Shown: positions 33,816-42,809 of the stretch, piece after piece | Layout: each line of letters begins with the position of its first letter | How positions within the stretch are numbered: the stretch's first letter is position 1 | Assembly (NCBI GenBank): GCA_903906365.1 | Contig: CAIVKC010000062.1 | Span: 1 to 44,639 of the forward strand | Length of the DNA stretch: 44,639 nt | Origin: an uncultured Bacteroidota bacterium | Lineage (GTDB): Bacteria; Bacteroidota; Bacteroidia; Chitinophagales; Chitinophagaceae | Direction: 5' to 3' | Made by a program: the position numbers and the translations under genes | Notes under the pieces: generated by a model | What the model was told of the DNA's origin: nothing | What the model saw: only the letters and a program-made list of their open reading frames with translations | Databases searched by the model: none

Positions 33816-35264
33816 CTACTGTCCCTGCGCCAGCGAGTAGGCTTTTTTATCCCCCCACATATTGAGCAGCTCCGAGGAGCATATTTTAAAATCGCCGCTC
33901 AGGCTGACATACAGCCCGATGACATCCTGCTGGTTGAGCGGGCCGTCGATGCTTTCAAAACGCACATTGTACTCGTTGACCAGGTTGGTGTAAACCGATC
34001 CGGTGGGCCAGACCTGGGTACCGCGGTTGGAGATGGACACCAGGTTGAATTTCACGCCTGCATGCCGCTGGCATTTTTTGGCTATGTATTCGGGCTGCTC
34101 GGAACTGGCGATGAACATATCAACCCCCACAATTTTTTCATCCTTGATCCCCTGGGATACCATCATGGCATTCTGGTCCAGTTTGAACATGGTGGGAGTC
34201 ACCGGCATATTGGGCAGCAGGGGTTTGGCCCCGTGTTCGGGCGTCTTTCCGAAATGGCTGATGATGGCACTGGCAAATTCGGTGGTATTGGAAGCCGGGA
34301 TGGACTTGTCCCCGAAATCCCCGGTATGCACCCCGCTTTCCAGCGTATAGAGCAGGGCATTTTCGATGATGGCGGCATTTTCCATCAGGCCCAGGTGCCG
34401 GAGCATGGCGATGCCGCTCAGCAGCAGGGCGGTGGGATTGGCGATATTTTTGCCCGCGATATCGGGGGCTGTGCCGTGTACGGCTTCGAAAATGGAGATA
34501 TGGTCGCCGATATTGGCAGAGGGGGCAAAGCCCAATCCGCCCACCAGCCCCGCACACAGGTCGGAAACGATGTCCCCCTGCAGGTTGGTCAGCACCACCA
34601 CGTCAAAAGTATCCGGGCGGGTCACCAGTTTCATGCAGAGATCATCGACGATCACGTCGTCGGCCTTCAGCTCGGGGTATTCCCTGGCCACTTCATGGAA
34701 GCAGTCCAAAAAAAGGCCGTCGGTGAGTTTCATGATATTGGCCTTATGGCCGCAGGTGATTCGCCTGGTTCCCTTTTTTTTGGCCATTTCAAAGGCGTAT
34801 TTGATCACCTGCAGGCTTCCGGGTCTGGTGATGAAGCGGCGGCTCAGCGCGACATCATGGGTAGGCATATGTTCAATGCCGCCGTAGGTATCCTCTATAT
34901 TTTCCCTGACGATGGTGATATCTATGGGAATGCCGGCCTTTGAAAAGACCGTATCCACCCCGTGCAGGGTCTGAAAGACCCTTTTGTTGGCATAGGTATT
35001 CCAGGTTTTGCGGGCCGTTACATTCACGCTCTTCACCCCCTTGCCTTTCGGGGTTTCCATGGGGCCTTTAAATAGCAGGCCAAGTTCCTCAATGGTATGC
35101 TGGGCCTCCGGGGTCATACCATTGGAAAAGCCCTTGTCAAATACCCACTTACCCATATCGACGTACTCATATTCCAGGGGCACTTGGTTGGCATTGAATA
35201 TATCCAGGACCGACTGCATGATCTCCGGACCAGTGCCGTCACCTTTGGCTACAGCTATCTTCAT
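33816..35264 (-). CDS. icd: Isocitrate dehydrogenase, Thermus-like type with C-terminal extension
   Basis: The 482-residue enzyme oxidatively decarboxylates isocitrate to 2-oxoglutarate. The N-terminal part holds MKIAVAKGDGTGPEIM, the substrate-binding block TIVRENIEDTYGG, and the metal-binding VVLTNLQGDIVSDLCAGLVGGLG; AVHGTAPDIAGKNIANPTA is the coenzyme region. About 140 residues beyond the usual end form an extra domain, as in the Thermus-type isocitrate dehydrogenases. It may use NADP or NAD; I cannot decide this from sequence alone. It is a single gene, divergent from apaG. Confidence 0.9.
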   Translation of the reverse strand: MKIAVAKGDGTGPEIMQSVLDIFNANQVPLEYEYVDMGKWVFDKGFSNGMTPEAQHTIEELGLLFKGPMETPKGKGVKSVNVTARKTWNTYANKRVFQTLHGVDTVFSKAGIPIDITIVRENIEDTYGGIEHMPTHDVALSRRFITRPGSLQVIKYAFEMAKKKGTRRITCGHKANIMKLTDGLFLDCFHEVAREYPELKADDVIVDDLCMKLVTRPDTFDVVVLTNLQGDIVSDLCAGLVGGLGFAPSANIGDHISIFEAVHGTAPDIAGKNIANPTALLLSGIAMLRHLGLMENAAIIENALLYTLESGVHTGDFGDKSIPASNTTEFASAIISHFGKTPEHGAKPLLPNMPVTPTMFKLDQNAMMVSQGIKDEKIVGVDMFIASSEQPEYIAKKCQRHAGVKFNLVSISNRGTQVWPTGSVYTNLVNEYNVRFESIDGPLNQQDVIGLYVSLSGDFKICSSELLNMWGDKKAYSLAQGQ

Positions 35265-35395
35265 ACATGTTGTTTTAGTAGGCTTAGTTGATATTCAAGG
35301 GATTCAGCATCAGGCTGCGGGACCGGCCTGCCCTTTTTTCGTCCGGTAAAAATAGGATAGAAACCCCATTGTGGGATTAAATTGTCACAAATCCT

Positions 35396-35425
35396 TTTGA
35401 CCGCACGCGAATTTGATTAATTTTA
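35396..35425 (+). promoter_or_regulatory. Candidate apaG promoter (TTTG and TAATTTTA)
   Basis: TTTG at 35396-35399 and TAATTTTA at 35418-35425 are 18 bases apart, close to the Bacteroidota -33/-7 layout. The -7 box has one mismatch (A for the final G). Confidence 0.35.
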
Positions 35426-35439
35426 GCAAAATTTGTTTC

Positions 35440-35826
35440 ATGGCAAACAAAATTTCAGAAGGTGTTGAAGTCAGTGTGGAGACGTTTTACCAGCCCGACT
35501 ACAGCAACCCCATGTCCGGGGAATTCATGTTTGCCTACCGCATCACCATCGATAACCACAATAATTTCCCCGTTAAGCTCCACCGCAGGCACTGGCATAT
35601 TTTTGATTCCAACGGCTCCTACCGGGAAGTGGAAGGAGAGGGCGTTGTCGGTGTACAGCCAACTTTGAGTCCAGGAGAGCGGTACCAGTATGTCAGCGGC
35701 TGCAACCTGCGCACCGAACTTGGCAAAATGTATGGCACCTACAATATGGAAAACCTCCACACCAAAGAAATCTTCGAGGTCAATATCCCCATCTTCGAAA
35801 TGATCGTGCCCTTCAAAATGAATTAG
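35440..35826 (+). CDS. apaG: ApaG domain protein (Co2+/Mg2+ efflux-associated name)
   Basis: The 128-residue protein is a single ApaG immunoglobulin-like domain: VSVETFYQPDYS, FAYRITIDNHNNFPVKLHRRHWHIFDSNG, EGVVGVQPTLSPGERYQYVSGC and GTYNMEN are the family blocks. ATG 35440 gives the usual N-terminus; the open frame from 35413 has no upstream ATG. Its biochemical function is unsettled. It faces the peptide transporter gene on the other strand. Confidence 0.95.
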   Translation: MANKISEGVEVSVETFYQPDYSNPMSGEFMFAYRITIDNHNNFPVKLHRRHWHIFDSNGSYREVEGEGVVGVQPTLSPGERYQYVSGCNLRTELGKMYGTYNMENLHTKEIFEVNIPIFEMIVPFKMN

Positions 35827-35855
35827 GACCGCCTTCCCTCAGGCACACCCCCTCA

Positions 35856-37361
35856 TCAGGCATTCATCATCCGCTGCAGTTTACGGGTCAGCGTAAACAG
35901 GATCAGGGAGGCCAGTCCCGCCATAAATACAAAGAGCATGAAAAACTCATAGGAATTACTCATCGAGTAACCCAGAAAGGAGGTGGTCCGGCCGTTTTCC
36001 GGGAGCAGCGAGCTGAGCAGTCCGGCAAACTTGTTGGCAAAGGCATTGGCCGTAAACCAGACGGCCATCAGCAGGGACGCGAATTTAAAGGGAGAGAGTT
36101 TGTTGACCAGGGACAGGCCAATGGGAGACAAACAGAGTTCCCCGCAGGTATGCATGGCATACATGCCGGTCAGCCATATCATGCTGACTTTGATCCCGGG
36201 CCGCACATCCTTTACCCCAAATGCAATCCACAGGTAACCCAAGGCCAGCAGGAAAAGACCCAGGGCCATCTTGGTCGGTGCGGAAGGCTCCCTTTTTCCG
36301 AGCCTGATCCACAGCCAGGCAAACAGGGGGGCAAAACAGACCACGAAAGTCGAATTGAGGGACTGGAAGAAACTGGCCGGTACGGTATGGGATCCGATCT
36401 TCCGCTGGGTTTGTTCCTCTGCAAAAAAAGTGAGGGAGGCACCCGCCTGTTCAAAGGCGCTCCAGAAAAAAATCACAAAAAATGATACGATGAATATGAC
36501 GCCTACCCGGCTGATCTCTGCCTTGGTGAGGGATTTATCGGTAAAGACCACATAGGCGATGAACAGAATGCAGGCGATGAGCAGATAAAACAGGTAATTG
36601 AAGACCTTGGCATCCAGGTAGATCAGCCCGATGGTGATGCAGGAAAGCAGGACAAGGGCGACTGTCATGACCAGGGGGTTGGTGGCTGCCCTGGGGGAGC
36701 CCTCCGGGGTAAGTCCCAGGATTTTTTTATCCGGATCGACGATGTACTTGTGATGGTACAGGAGCTGAACCACCACGCTGATGACCATCCCTATCCCCCC
36801 TGCCAGAAAGGCCCACCTGAAATCAGCGGGGTCGCCGGTATCCCCGACCAGCCCGCATACAAAGGGCCCCAGGGCGCCCCCGACATTGATACCCATATAA
36901 AATATGGTATAGGCAGCATCCTTGCGAATGTCTTTGGCCGGATAGAGCTGCCCCACCAGGGATGAAATATTGGGTTTGAAAAAGCCGTTTCCGGCAATCA
37001 TCAGCCCCAGACCGCTGAAAAACAGCAGGGAGGAAAGCTGCGGGGCACTCTGGTAGAGGCTGCCGCAGAAAAAAAGGATAAATTCCCCCACGGCCATCAC
37101 AATACCGCCCATAATAATGGAACGGTGGTTGCCCCAGAAACGGTCTGCGATGAAGCCGCCCAGCAGGGGCGTGAGGTAAATCAGACCGGTATAACTGCCA
37201 TAGAGATTGGAGGCAAAGGCGTGATCAAACAGGAGGGCCTTGGTCATGAACAGGATCAGGATGGCCCGCATCCCATAATAGTTGAATCGTTCCCACATTT
37301 CCGTCGCAAACAGAACATACAATCCCCTTGGGTGGCCCTTGCTTGGCAGATCCTGGCTCAT
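35856..37361 (-). CDS. Proton-dependent oligopeptide transporter (POT/PTR2 family)
   Basis: The 501-residue inner membrane protein takes up di- and tripeptides with protons. The family signature ATEMWERFNYYGMRAILILFM (ExxERFxYYG) is in the first helix, and NVGGALGPFVCGLVGD and GELCLSPIGLSLVNKL are further conserved blocks. At least 12 hydrophobic helices can be traced. ATG 37361 (MSQDLPSKG) is preferred; the frame stays open to 37457. It is a single gene, divergent from purD. Confidence 0.95.
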   Translation of the reverse strand: MSQDLPSKGHPRGLYVLFATEMWERFNYYGMRAILILFMTKALLFDHAFASNLYGSYTGLIYLTPLLGGFIADRFWGNHRSIIMGGIVMAVGEFILFFCGSLYQSAPQLSSLLFFSGLGLMIAGNGFFKPNISSLVGQLYPAKDIRKDAAYTIFYMGINVGGALGPFVCGLVGDTGDPADFRWAFLAGGIGMVISVVVQLLYHHKYIVDPDKKILGLTPEGSPRAATNPLVMTVALVLLSCITIGLIYLDAKVFNYLFYLLIACILFIAYVVFTDKSLTKAEISRVGVIFIVSFFVIFFWSAFEQAGASLTFFAEEQTQRKIGSHTVPASFFQSLNSTFVVCFAPLFAWLWIRLGKREPSAPTKMALGLFLLALGYLWIAFGVKDVRPGIKVSMIWLTGMYAMHTCGELCLSPIGLSLVNKLSPFKFASLLMAVWFTANAFANKFAGLLSSLLPENGRTTSFLGYSMSNSYEFFMLFVFMAGLASLILFTLTRKLQRMMNA

Positions 37362-37518
37362 AACAGCTGGTTTTAATAATGGACGGTGAATCAAACAGTC
37401 ACGTAAAATACTGATTAAATGTAAAACAAAATCCCAAATGCTTTTTTGATTTACCATTTATAAAATTCTTTTCCGAATTTGCCGATGAAATGTGAATTTC
37501 GGCCCTGAAATCGTTGCA

Positions 37519-38799
37519 ATGAACATATTATTACTAGGATCGGGGGGAAGAGAGCATGCACTGGCATGGAAACTCAACCAGAGTGTATGGACCAACCCGC
37601 TTTATATCGCACCGGGCAATGCCGGCACCTCGCAATGCGGCATCAATGTGCCCCTTGATATCAATGATTTCGAGGCTGTGGGCAAATTCTGCGTGGACAA
37701 GAAAATAGAAATGGTGGTGGTCGGCCCGGAGGAACCCCTGGTAAAGGGACTGGCCGATTATTTCAAGGCAAGACCGGATCTGGAGAAGATTTACTTTATC
37801 GGACCTTCCCAGGAGGGTGCCCGCCTGGAGGGCAGCAAGGCCTTTGCCAAATCCTTCATGAACCGCCACGGCATACCCACGGCGGCCTACCGGGAGTTTA
37901 CACTGGAAAATTATACCGAGGGCGTCAAATACCTCCAGCAGCATGAACTGCCCATTGTGCTCAAAGCCGACGGGCTGGCCGGGGGCAAAGGGGTGGTCAT
38001 CTGCCAGAATTATGTGGAGGCCATGGCCGAATTCGAACTCATGATCCAGCAATCCAAATTCGGGGACGCCGGCAAAAAGGTCGTCGTGGAGGAATTCCTG
38101 GATGGCATAGAAGTGAGTGTCTTTGTGCTTACCGATGGCAAGAACTACCTGATACTCCCGGAGGCAAAGGATTATAAAAGAATTTACGAGGGAGACAAAG
38201 GTCCCAATACCGGGGGAATGGGAGCTGTCAGCCCGGTCCCTTTCGCAACGCCTTCCTACATGCAAAAAGTGGAGGACCGCATCATCCGTCCCACCATCGA
38301 GGGACTACAGCAGGATGGCATAGATTACCGGGGTTTCATTTTCATCGGACTCATCAATGTTCAGGGTGAGCCTTTTGTCATTGAATACAACTGCCGGCTG
38401 GGTGATCCGGAAACCGAAGTGGTGATCCCCCGGCTGGAAAACGACCTGGTGGGACTGTTTATTAGCACCTGCAAGCAGGAACTGGATACCGTGCAGCTCA
38501 AAGTGGACGAGCGGACTGCCATTACCATTGTGGCGGTATCACGGGCCTATCCGGGCAGTTATGAAAAGGGATACCCCATTGACGGGCTAGACAATAGCGT
38601 GCCCAGGGACAGCCTGGTGTTTCATGCCGGCACCCTGCAAAAAGACAGCCAGGTGGTGACCAACGGGGGCCGGGTACTTTGCGTGACCTCCTTTGCCGAT
38701 ACGGTATATGAGGCGGTCAATAAGTCCCGCGATGTGCTCGAACAAATTGATTATGACGGCATATTTTACCGCCGCGATATTGGCTATGAGTTCCTCTAA
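37519..38799 (+). CDS. purD: Phosphoribosylamine-glycine ligase
   Basis: The 426-residue ATP-grasp enzyme makes glycinamide ribonucleotide in purine synthesis. NILLLGSGGREHALAWKL is the N-terminal signature, KADGLAGGKGVVIC the ATP-binding loop, and NCRLGDPETEVVIPRL the metal-binding PurD signature. ATG 37519 is chosen as it begins the family N-terminus; the frame is open from 37492. It precedes kynA by 66 bases without a functional link. Confidence 0.97.
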   Translation: MNILLLGSGGREHALAWKLNQSVWTNPLYIAPGNAGTSQCGINVPLDINDFEAVGKFCVDKKIEMVVVGPEEPLVKGLADYFKARPDLEKIYFIGPSQEGARLEGSKAFAKSFMNRHGIPTAAYREFTLENYTEGVKYLQQHELPIVLKADGLAGGKGVVICQNYVEAMAEFELMIQQSKFGDAGKKVVVEEFLDGIEVSVFVLTDGKNYLILPEAKDYKRIYEGDKGPNTGGMGAVSPVPFATPSYMQKVEDRIIRPTIEGLQQDGIDYRGFIFIGLINVQGEPFVIEYNCRLGDPETEVVIPRLENDLVGLFISTCKQELDTVQLKVDERTAITIVAVSRAYPGSYEKGYPIDGLDNSVPRDSLVFHAGTLQKDSQVVTNGGRVLCVTSFADTVYEAVNKSRDVLEQIDYDGIFYRRDIGYEFL

Positions 38800-38865
38800 G
38801 GGGCGGCTTTTTACCAAGGCGGAAAAAGACACCGGGGGGCCAGGGTCAAAACCATTGTTTGGCTT

Positions 38866-39918
38866 ATGAAAGAGGAAGTGAATTATTCTGATTACCTGCA
38901 ACTGGACCGCCTGCTGGGGTCCCAGTCCCTGCAGAGTGAAAAGCTCCTGCAGCCCGCCCATGATGAAATGCTTTTCATTGTCATCCACCAGTCCTATGAG
39001 CTTTGGTTCAAACAACTGCTCTTCGAGGTGGATTCCGTGGCCGCCATCCTGCGCAAACCTTCGGTCAATGACAATTCCCCGGAACTGCAGACCATTGTCC
39101 ACCGACTCTCCCGCTGCACCACCATCCTGAAGGTACTGGTCCACCAGATAGATATCATGGAGACCATGACCCCTATGGATTTCCTGGACTTTCGCAATAT
39201 GCTGCGCCCGGCTTCAGGCTTTCAGAGCTGGCAGTTCAAAATACTGGAGGCCAGACTGGGCCTCACCTTCGAGAACCGCTACGGAGCCCAATACTATACC
39301 TCCCAGCTTAGGCCCGAACAGGTTGAACTGATCCGTTCGGCTGAAAAGGAACCCTCCATCCTGGTGCTGACCACCCAATGGCTGGAGCGTATGCCTTTTT
39401 TCAGCGATGCCGCCCTCTGGGAGGGATTTTCGCAAGCCGGGCCTTCCGGCAGCCTGCATCCCTTCTGGGCTGCCTACCGCCGGCTCTACCACCAAAGCCT
39501 GGCCGACCCGGAAAGGGCCAACGAAGGCCTGTTTGATGCCGTATTCCTGGCTGAACCAGCCGGGCAGCCAGGGAGTGAAAAGCGGGCACTGGGCCTGGCC
39601 TCCTGCCGGGCGGCCCTGTTTATCATGCTCTACCGGGGATACCCCGTGCTTCAGCTTCCTTTCCAGCTCCTCAGCCAGCTGCTGGAAATCGACGAACAGC
39701 TCAGCACCTGGCGCTACCGCCATATGTCCATGGTCCATCGCATGATCGGCACGCGCATCGGCACGGGCGGAAGTTCGGGAAAAGAATACCTGAAGGCCGC
39801 GCTGGATAAACACTATATTTTTAAGGAACTGGCCCAGCTGACCTCCTTTCTGATCGAACGCAGGGCACTGCCGGCCCTTACGCCGCAGATGGAGCAAAAA
39901 CTGGGCTTTGCCCTCTGA
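38866..39918 (+). CDS. kynA: Tryptophan 2,3-dioxygenase
   Basis: The 350-residue heme enzyme opens the indole ring of tryptophan to give N-formylkynurenine, the first kynurenine-pathway step. The substrate-site helix is FIVIHQSYELWFKQLLFEVD, with RPASGFQSWQFKILEARLG next, and the heme histidine is in MVHRMIGTRIGTGGSSGKEYL. It is somewhat longer than the ~280-residue proteobacterial enzyme, as in other Bacteroidota and animals. With nadC in the same window, it supports NAD synthesis from tryptophan in this organism. Confidence 0.95.
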   Translation: MKEEVNYSDYLQLDRLLGSQSLQSEKLLQPAHDEMLFIVIHQSYELWFKQLLFEVDSVAAILRKPSVNDNSPELQTIVHRLSRCTTILKVLVHQIDIMETMTPMDFLDFRNMLRPASGFQSWQFKILEARLGLTFENRYGAQYYTSQLRPEQVELIRSAEKEPSILVLTTQWLERMPFFSDAALWEGFSQAGPSGSLHPFWAAYRRLYHQSLADPERANEGLFDAVFLAEPAGQPGSEKRALGLASCRAALFIMLYRGYPVLQLPFQLLSQLLEIDEQLSTWRYRHMSMVHRMIGTRIGTGGSSGKEYLKAALDKHYIFKELAQLTSFLIERRALPALTPQMEQKLGFAL

Positions 39919-40146
39919 GTCCGCCTCCCTTAACAAAAAGCGCCGGCGCCTGCAGCCCAATTAGGATAACCCTGATCCCTATGCGCCATCTTACCGGGTT
40001 GTTTTTTTTATATCCGAAGGCAGGCTATGCAAACTGCGGGGATGGCAGCCCGGGAGCCAAAGAGGCCCTTTTGGACCCCGGCCGCTGAAATGGGAGGAGT
40101 GGTTTGGGTCAGCCGGGAAAAATACTTATAAATCAAGGATTTTCGC

Positions 40147-40178
40147 TTTGTTAATTCGAATTATTTGCATCAATTTTG
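40147..40178 (+). promoter_or_regulatory. Candidate mreB promoter (TTTG, 20-base spacer, CAATTTTG) in the kynA-mreB gap
   Basis: In the 300-base gap 39919-40218, TTTG at 40147-40150 and CAATTTTG at 40171-40178 are 20 bases apart, the Bacteroidota -33/-7 layout with one mismatch. The remainder of the gap is GC-rich and shows no gene. Confidence 0.5.
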
Positions 40179-40218
40179 CATGCATTATCGCTGAACCTAA
40201 AAAATCTGGTCATTCCTC

Positions 40219-41244
40219 ATGGGATTATTCAACTTCCTCACACAAGAGATAGCTATGGACCTGGGTACCGCAAATACCCTGATCATACACAATGATGAAA
40301 TAGTGGTGAATGAACCGAGTATTGTTGCCCTTGACCGAAATAATCCCAAAACCGTACTGGCCGTAGGTAAGCGGGCGCTCATGATGCATGAAAAGACCCA
40401 TGAAAGCATCCGGACCGTTCGTCCCCTCAAAGACGGGGTCATCGCAGATTTCAATGCAGCCGAACTGATGATCCGGGAGATGATCAAAATGATTTATCCC
40501 AAAAAACCCCTGTTTCCCCCCAGCTGGAGAATGATGATCTGCATCCCTTCCAGCATCACCGAGGTGGAAAAAAGGGCCGTCCGGGACAGCGCCGAACAGG
40601 CAGGGGCCAAAGAAGTATACCTCATTCATGAACCCATGGCTGCCGCCCTGGGGATAGGAATAGACGTGGAGGAGCCCGTGGGGAACATGATCATTGATAT
40701 CGGGGGAGGTACCACCGGCATCACCGTGATCGCCCTGGCCGGCATCGTTTGCGACCAGTCCATCCGTATTGCAGGCGATGAATTCACCGCCGACATCATG
40801 GAGGCCCTGCGCCGCTATCACAGCCTGCTGATCGGTGAAAGAACCGCCGAACAAATCAAAATCCAGATAGGTGCCGCCATGAAGGACCTGGACAATCCCC
40901 CCGATGACATGCCGGTAAACGGCCGTGATCTGGTGACCGGGATTCCCAAACAGATCATGGTGAGCTACCAGGAGATCGCCGAGGCCCTGGACAAAAGCAT
41001 TTTCAAAATCGAGGAGGCCATCCTCAAGGCCCTGGAGACCACCCCGCCCGAGCTGGCCGGGGATATTTACCGCCGGGGGCTTTACCTTACCGGCGGCGGC
41101 GCCCTGCTCCGCGGCCTGGACAAACGCCTCAGCCAGAAAATCAAGCTGCCCGTTCATATTGCCGACGATCCCCTCAAAAGTGTGGTGCGGGGTACGGGGA
41201 TTGCCCTGAAGAACTATTCCCGTTATCCCTTTGTCATGAGATAA
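40219..41244 (+). CDS. mreB: Rod shape-determining protein MreB
   Basis: The 341-residue actin homologue forms membrane-bound filaments that guide cell-wall synthesis along the cell. The N-terminal membrane-binding helix and phosphate-1 loop are in MGLFNFLTQEIAMDLGTANT; IDIGGGTTGITVIAL is phosphate-2, and YLTGGGALLRGLDKRLS the adenosine motif. The length is normal. It begins the conserved elongasome series mreB-mreC-mreD-mrdA. Confidence 0.97.
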   Translation: MGLFNFLTQEIAMDLGTANTLIIHNDEIVVNEPSIVALDRNNPKTVLAVGKRALMMHEKTHESIRTVRPLKDGVIADFNAAELMIREMIKMIYPKKPLFPPSWRMMICIPSSITEVEKRAVRDSAEQAGAKEVYLIHEPMAAALGIGIDVEEPVGNMIIDIGGGTTGITVIALAGIVCDQSIRIAGDEFTADIMEALRRYHSLLIGERTAEQIKIQIGAAMKDLDNPPDDMPVNGRDLVTGIPKQIMVSYQEIAEALDKSIFKIEEAILKALETTPPELAGDIYRRGLYLTGGGALLRGLDKRLSQKIKLPVHIADDPLKSVVRGTGIALKNYSRYPFVMR

Positions 41245-41257
41245 TGATCAAAACCCA

Positions 41258-41306
41258 ATAATCAGCATCCAATAGCCATCTTGTTGGATATTGGATTTGG
41301 AATTTT
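41258..41306. repeat. ATCCAATA/TATTGGAT inverted-repeat element between mreB and mreC
   Basis: ATCCAATA (41267-41274) and TATTGGAT (41289-41296) can pair around a 14-base loop, amid further CCAAT/ATTGG units. Similar ATCCAA-rich intergenic elements are scattered in many Bacteroidota genomes, so this may be one copy of a dispersed element (inference). Confidence 0.5.
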
Positions 41307-41320
41307 AAACTTATTCTCCG

Positions 41321-42175
41321 GTGCGTAATGTTTTTCTCTTCATCAGAAGGTATTTCAATTTTCTGTTCTTCCTGGTGATGCAGATAGTGGCGCTGTCTTT
41401 CCTGTTCCGCTATAATAAATTTCATGAGGCGGCCTTCCTGGGGGTGGCTACCGAGGTCACCGGTCGTTTCCACGAAAGATACAATAACGTGGAGTATTAT
41501 TTCCAGCTCAAAAAGACCAACGATTCCCTGGCTAAGGACAATGTACGGATGCACCAGCTGCTCCGTCAGAACTTTGAAGCCCCCGATTCGGGCAAAAAAC
41601 TCATCATCGATACCCTGCGCCAGGATTCGATGAAATCCATTCAGAAATATTATTTCCTGGACGCCAAAGTGGTGGGCAGCACCACCTCCCTGCAATCCAA
41701 TTTTATTACCATCCACCGCGGATCGGCCCAGCAGGTCCGGCCCAATATGGGGGTGGTCAGCTCCCAGGGCATCGTGGGTACGGTGGTTAATGTCAGTCCC
41801 AACTACGCCACGGTCATGAGCCTGCTGCACCGCCTGTACAAGGTCGTCGTTAAGCTCAAAAACAACAATGACCGGGGTACTCTGGAATGGGACGGGCTGA
41901 GCCCACTGTACGTGACCCTCAAAGACATTCCCAAGAGCGTAAAGGTCAGCAGGGGCGATACGGTTTTGACCAGCCAGACCTCCTCTTTGTTCCCGGCCGA
42001 TTTTATGGTGGGCACCGTCAGCGAGGTTGTGGATGACAAATCCAGTAATTTTTATACCCTGAAGGTCAAGCCTGCCACCAACTTTTTCAACCTGGAGTAT
42101 GTCTATGTAATAGAAAACACCCAATTTGAGGAGCAAAAACGTTTAGAAGATTCCACGAGAAAAAAATTCCAATGA
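41321..42175 (+). CDS. mreC: Rod shape-determining protein MreC
   Basis: The 284-residue protein starts at GTG 41321 with a membrane helix (FNFLFFLVMQIVALSFLF), a coiled-coil segment (about 50-85) and a periplasmic double beta-barrel domain (VVGSTTSLQSNFITIHRGSAQQVRPNMGVVSSQGIVG and RGTLEWDG). It links MreB with the periplasmic synthases PBP2 and RodA. It overlaps mreD by four bases (ATGA), so the two are translationally coupled. Confidence 0.95.
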   Translation: MRNVFLFIRRYFNFLFFLVMQIVALSFLFRYNKFHEAAFLGVATEVTGRFHERYNNVEYYFQLKKTNDSLAKDNVRMHQLLRQNFEAPDSGKKLIIDTLRQDSMKSIQKYYFLDAKVVGSTTSLQSNFITIHRGSAQQVRPNMGVVSSQGIVGTVVNVSPNYATVMSLLHRLYKVVVKLKNNNDRGTLEWDGLSPLYVTLKDIPKSVKVSRGDTVLTSQTSSLFPADFMVGTVSEVVDDKSSNFYTLKVKPATNFFNLEYVYVIENTQFEEQKRLEDSTRKKFQ

Positions 42176-42705
42176 GTGTGCTGCTGAAAAATATCATCCG
42201 TTTTGCGCTGTTCATCCTCATACAGGTATTTGTGCTGATGAAGGTTCCGCCCCTGCACCGCTTCATCACACCCTATTTGTATTTTCTGTTCATCCTCTGG
42301 CTTCCCTTTAACCTACCCCGTTTCTGGCTGACTTTTACCGGTTTTATCTTTGGGCTGACGCTGGACTATTTTACCAATACCCCCGGACTGCATGCCGCGG
42401 CCTGTACGCTGATAGCCTATGTAAGGCCCTTTGTGGTGAACCTGCTGATTTCCCAGGAAGGAACGGATAAAAACTATACTTCCCCTTCGGTCACTTCCAT
42501 GGGCTGGGCCCCCTATGCCACCTATGTGTTTGTACTGACCCTGCTGCACCATACCTACCTGGTTTTTTTGGAGTGGATGAGTTTTGGCACCCTCTGGTAT
42601 TTTCTGGGAAAAGTGGTCGCCACAACCGGTGTCAGCCTGCTGTTGATTTTTGTGACCGAACTGCTATTTTACCGCAACGAAAAATTCCGGACCAACACCG
42701 CCTAG
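42172..42705 (+). CDS. mreD: Rod shape-determining protein MreD
   Basis: The 177-residue integral membrane protein has about five hydrophobic helices. The segment FILWLPFNLPRFWLTFTGFIFGLTLDYFTNTPGLHAAACTLIAYVRPF is typical of MreD in Bacteroidota. It completes the MreBCD set. The identification rests on hydrophobic pattern plus the conserved gene order. Confidence 0.93.
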   Translation: MSVLLKNIIRFALFILIQVFVLMKVPPLHRFITPYLYFLFILWLPFNLPRFWLTFTGFIFGLTLDYFTNTPGLHAAACTLIAYVRPFVVNLLISQEGTDKNYTSPSVTSMGWAPYATYVFVLTLLHHTYLVFLEWMSFGTLWYFLGKVVATTGVSLLLIFVTELLFYRNEKFRTNTA

Positions 42706-42809
42706 CCGGCGCCTTAAAAAATGCCGGGAATTCCAAAAAAAACATATCAGCCCTGTTCATTTCAACGTTTCTTATACGTACTTCGTAAATTGTAGACAGT
42801 ACAACCCAT

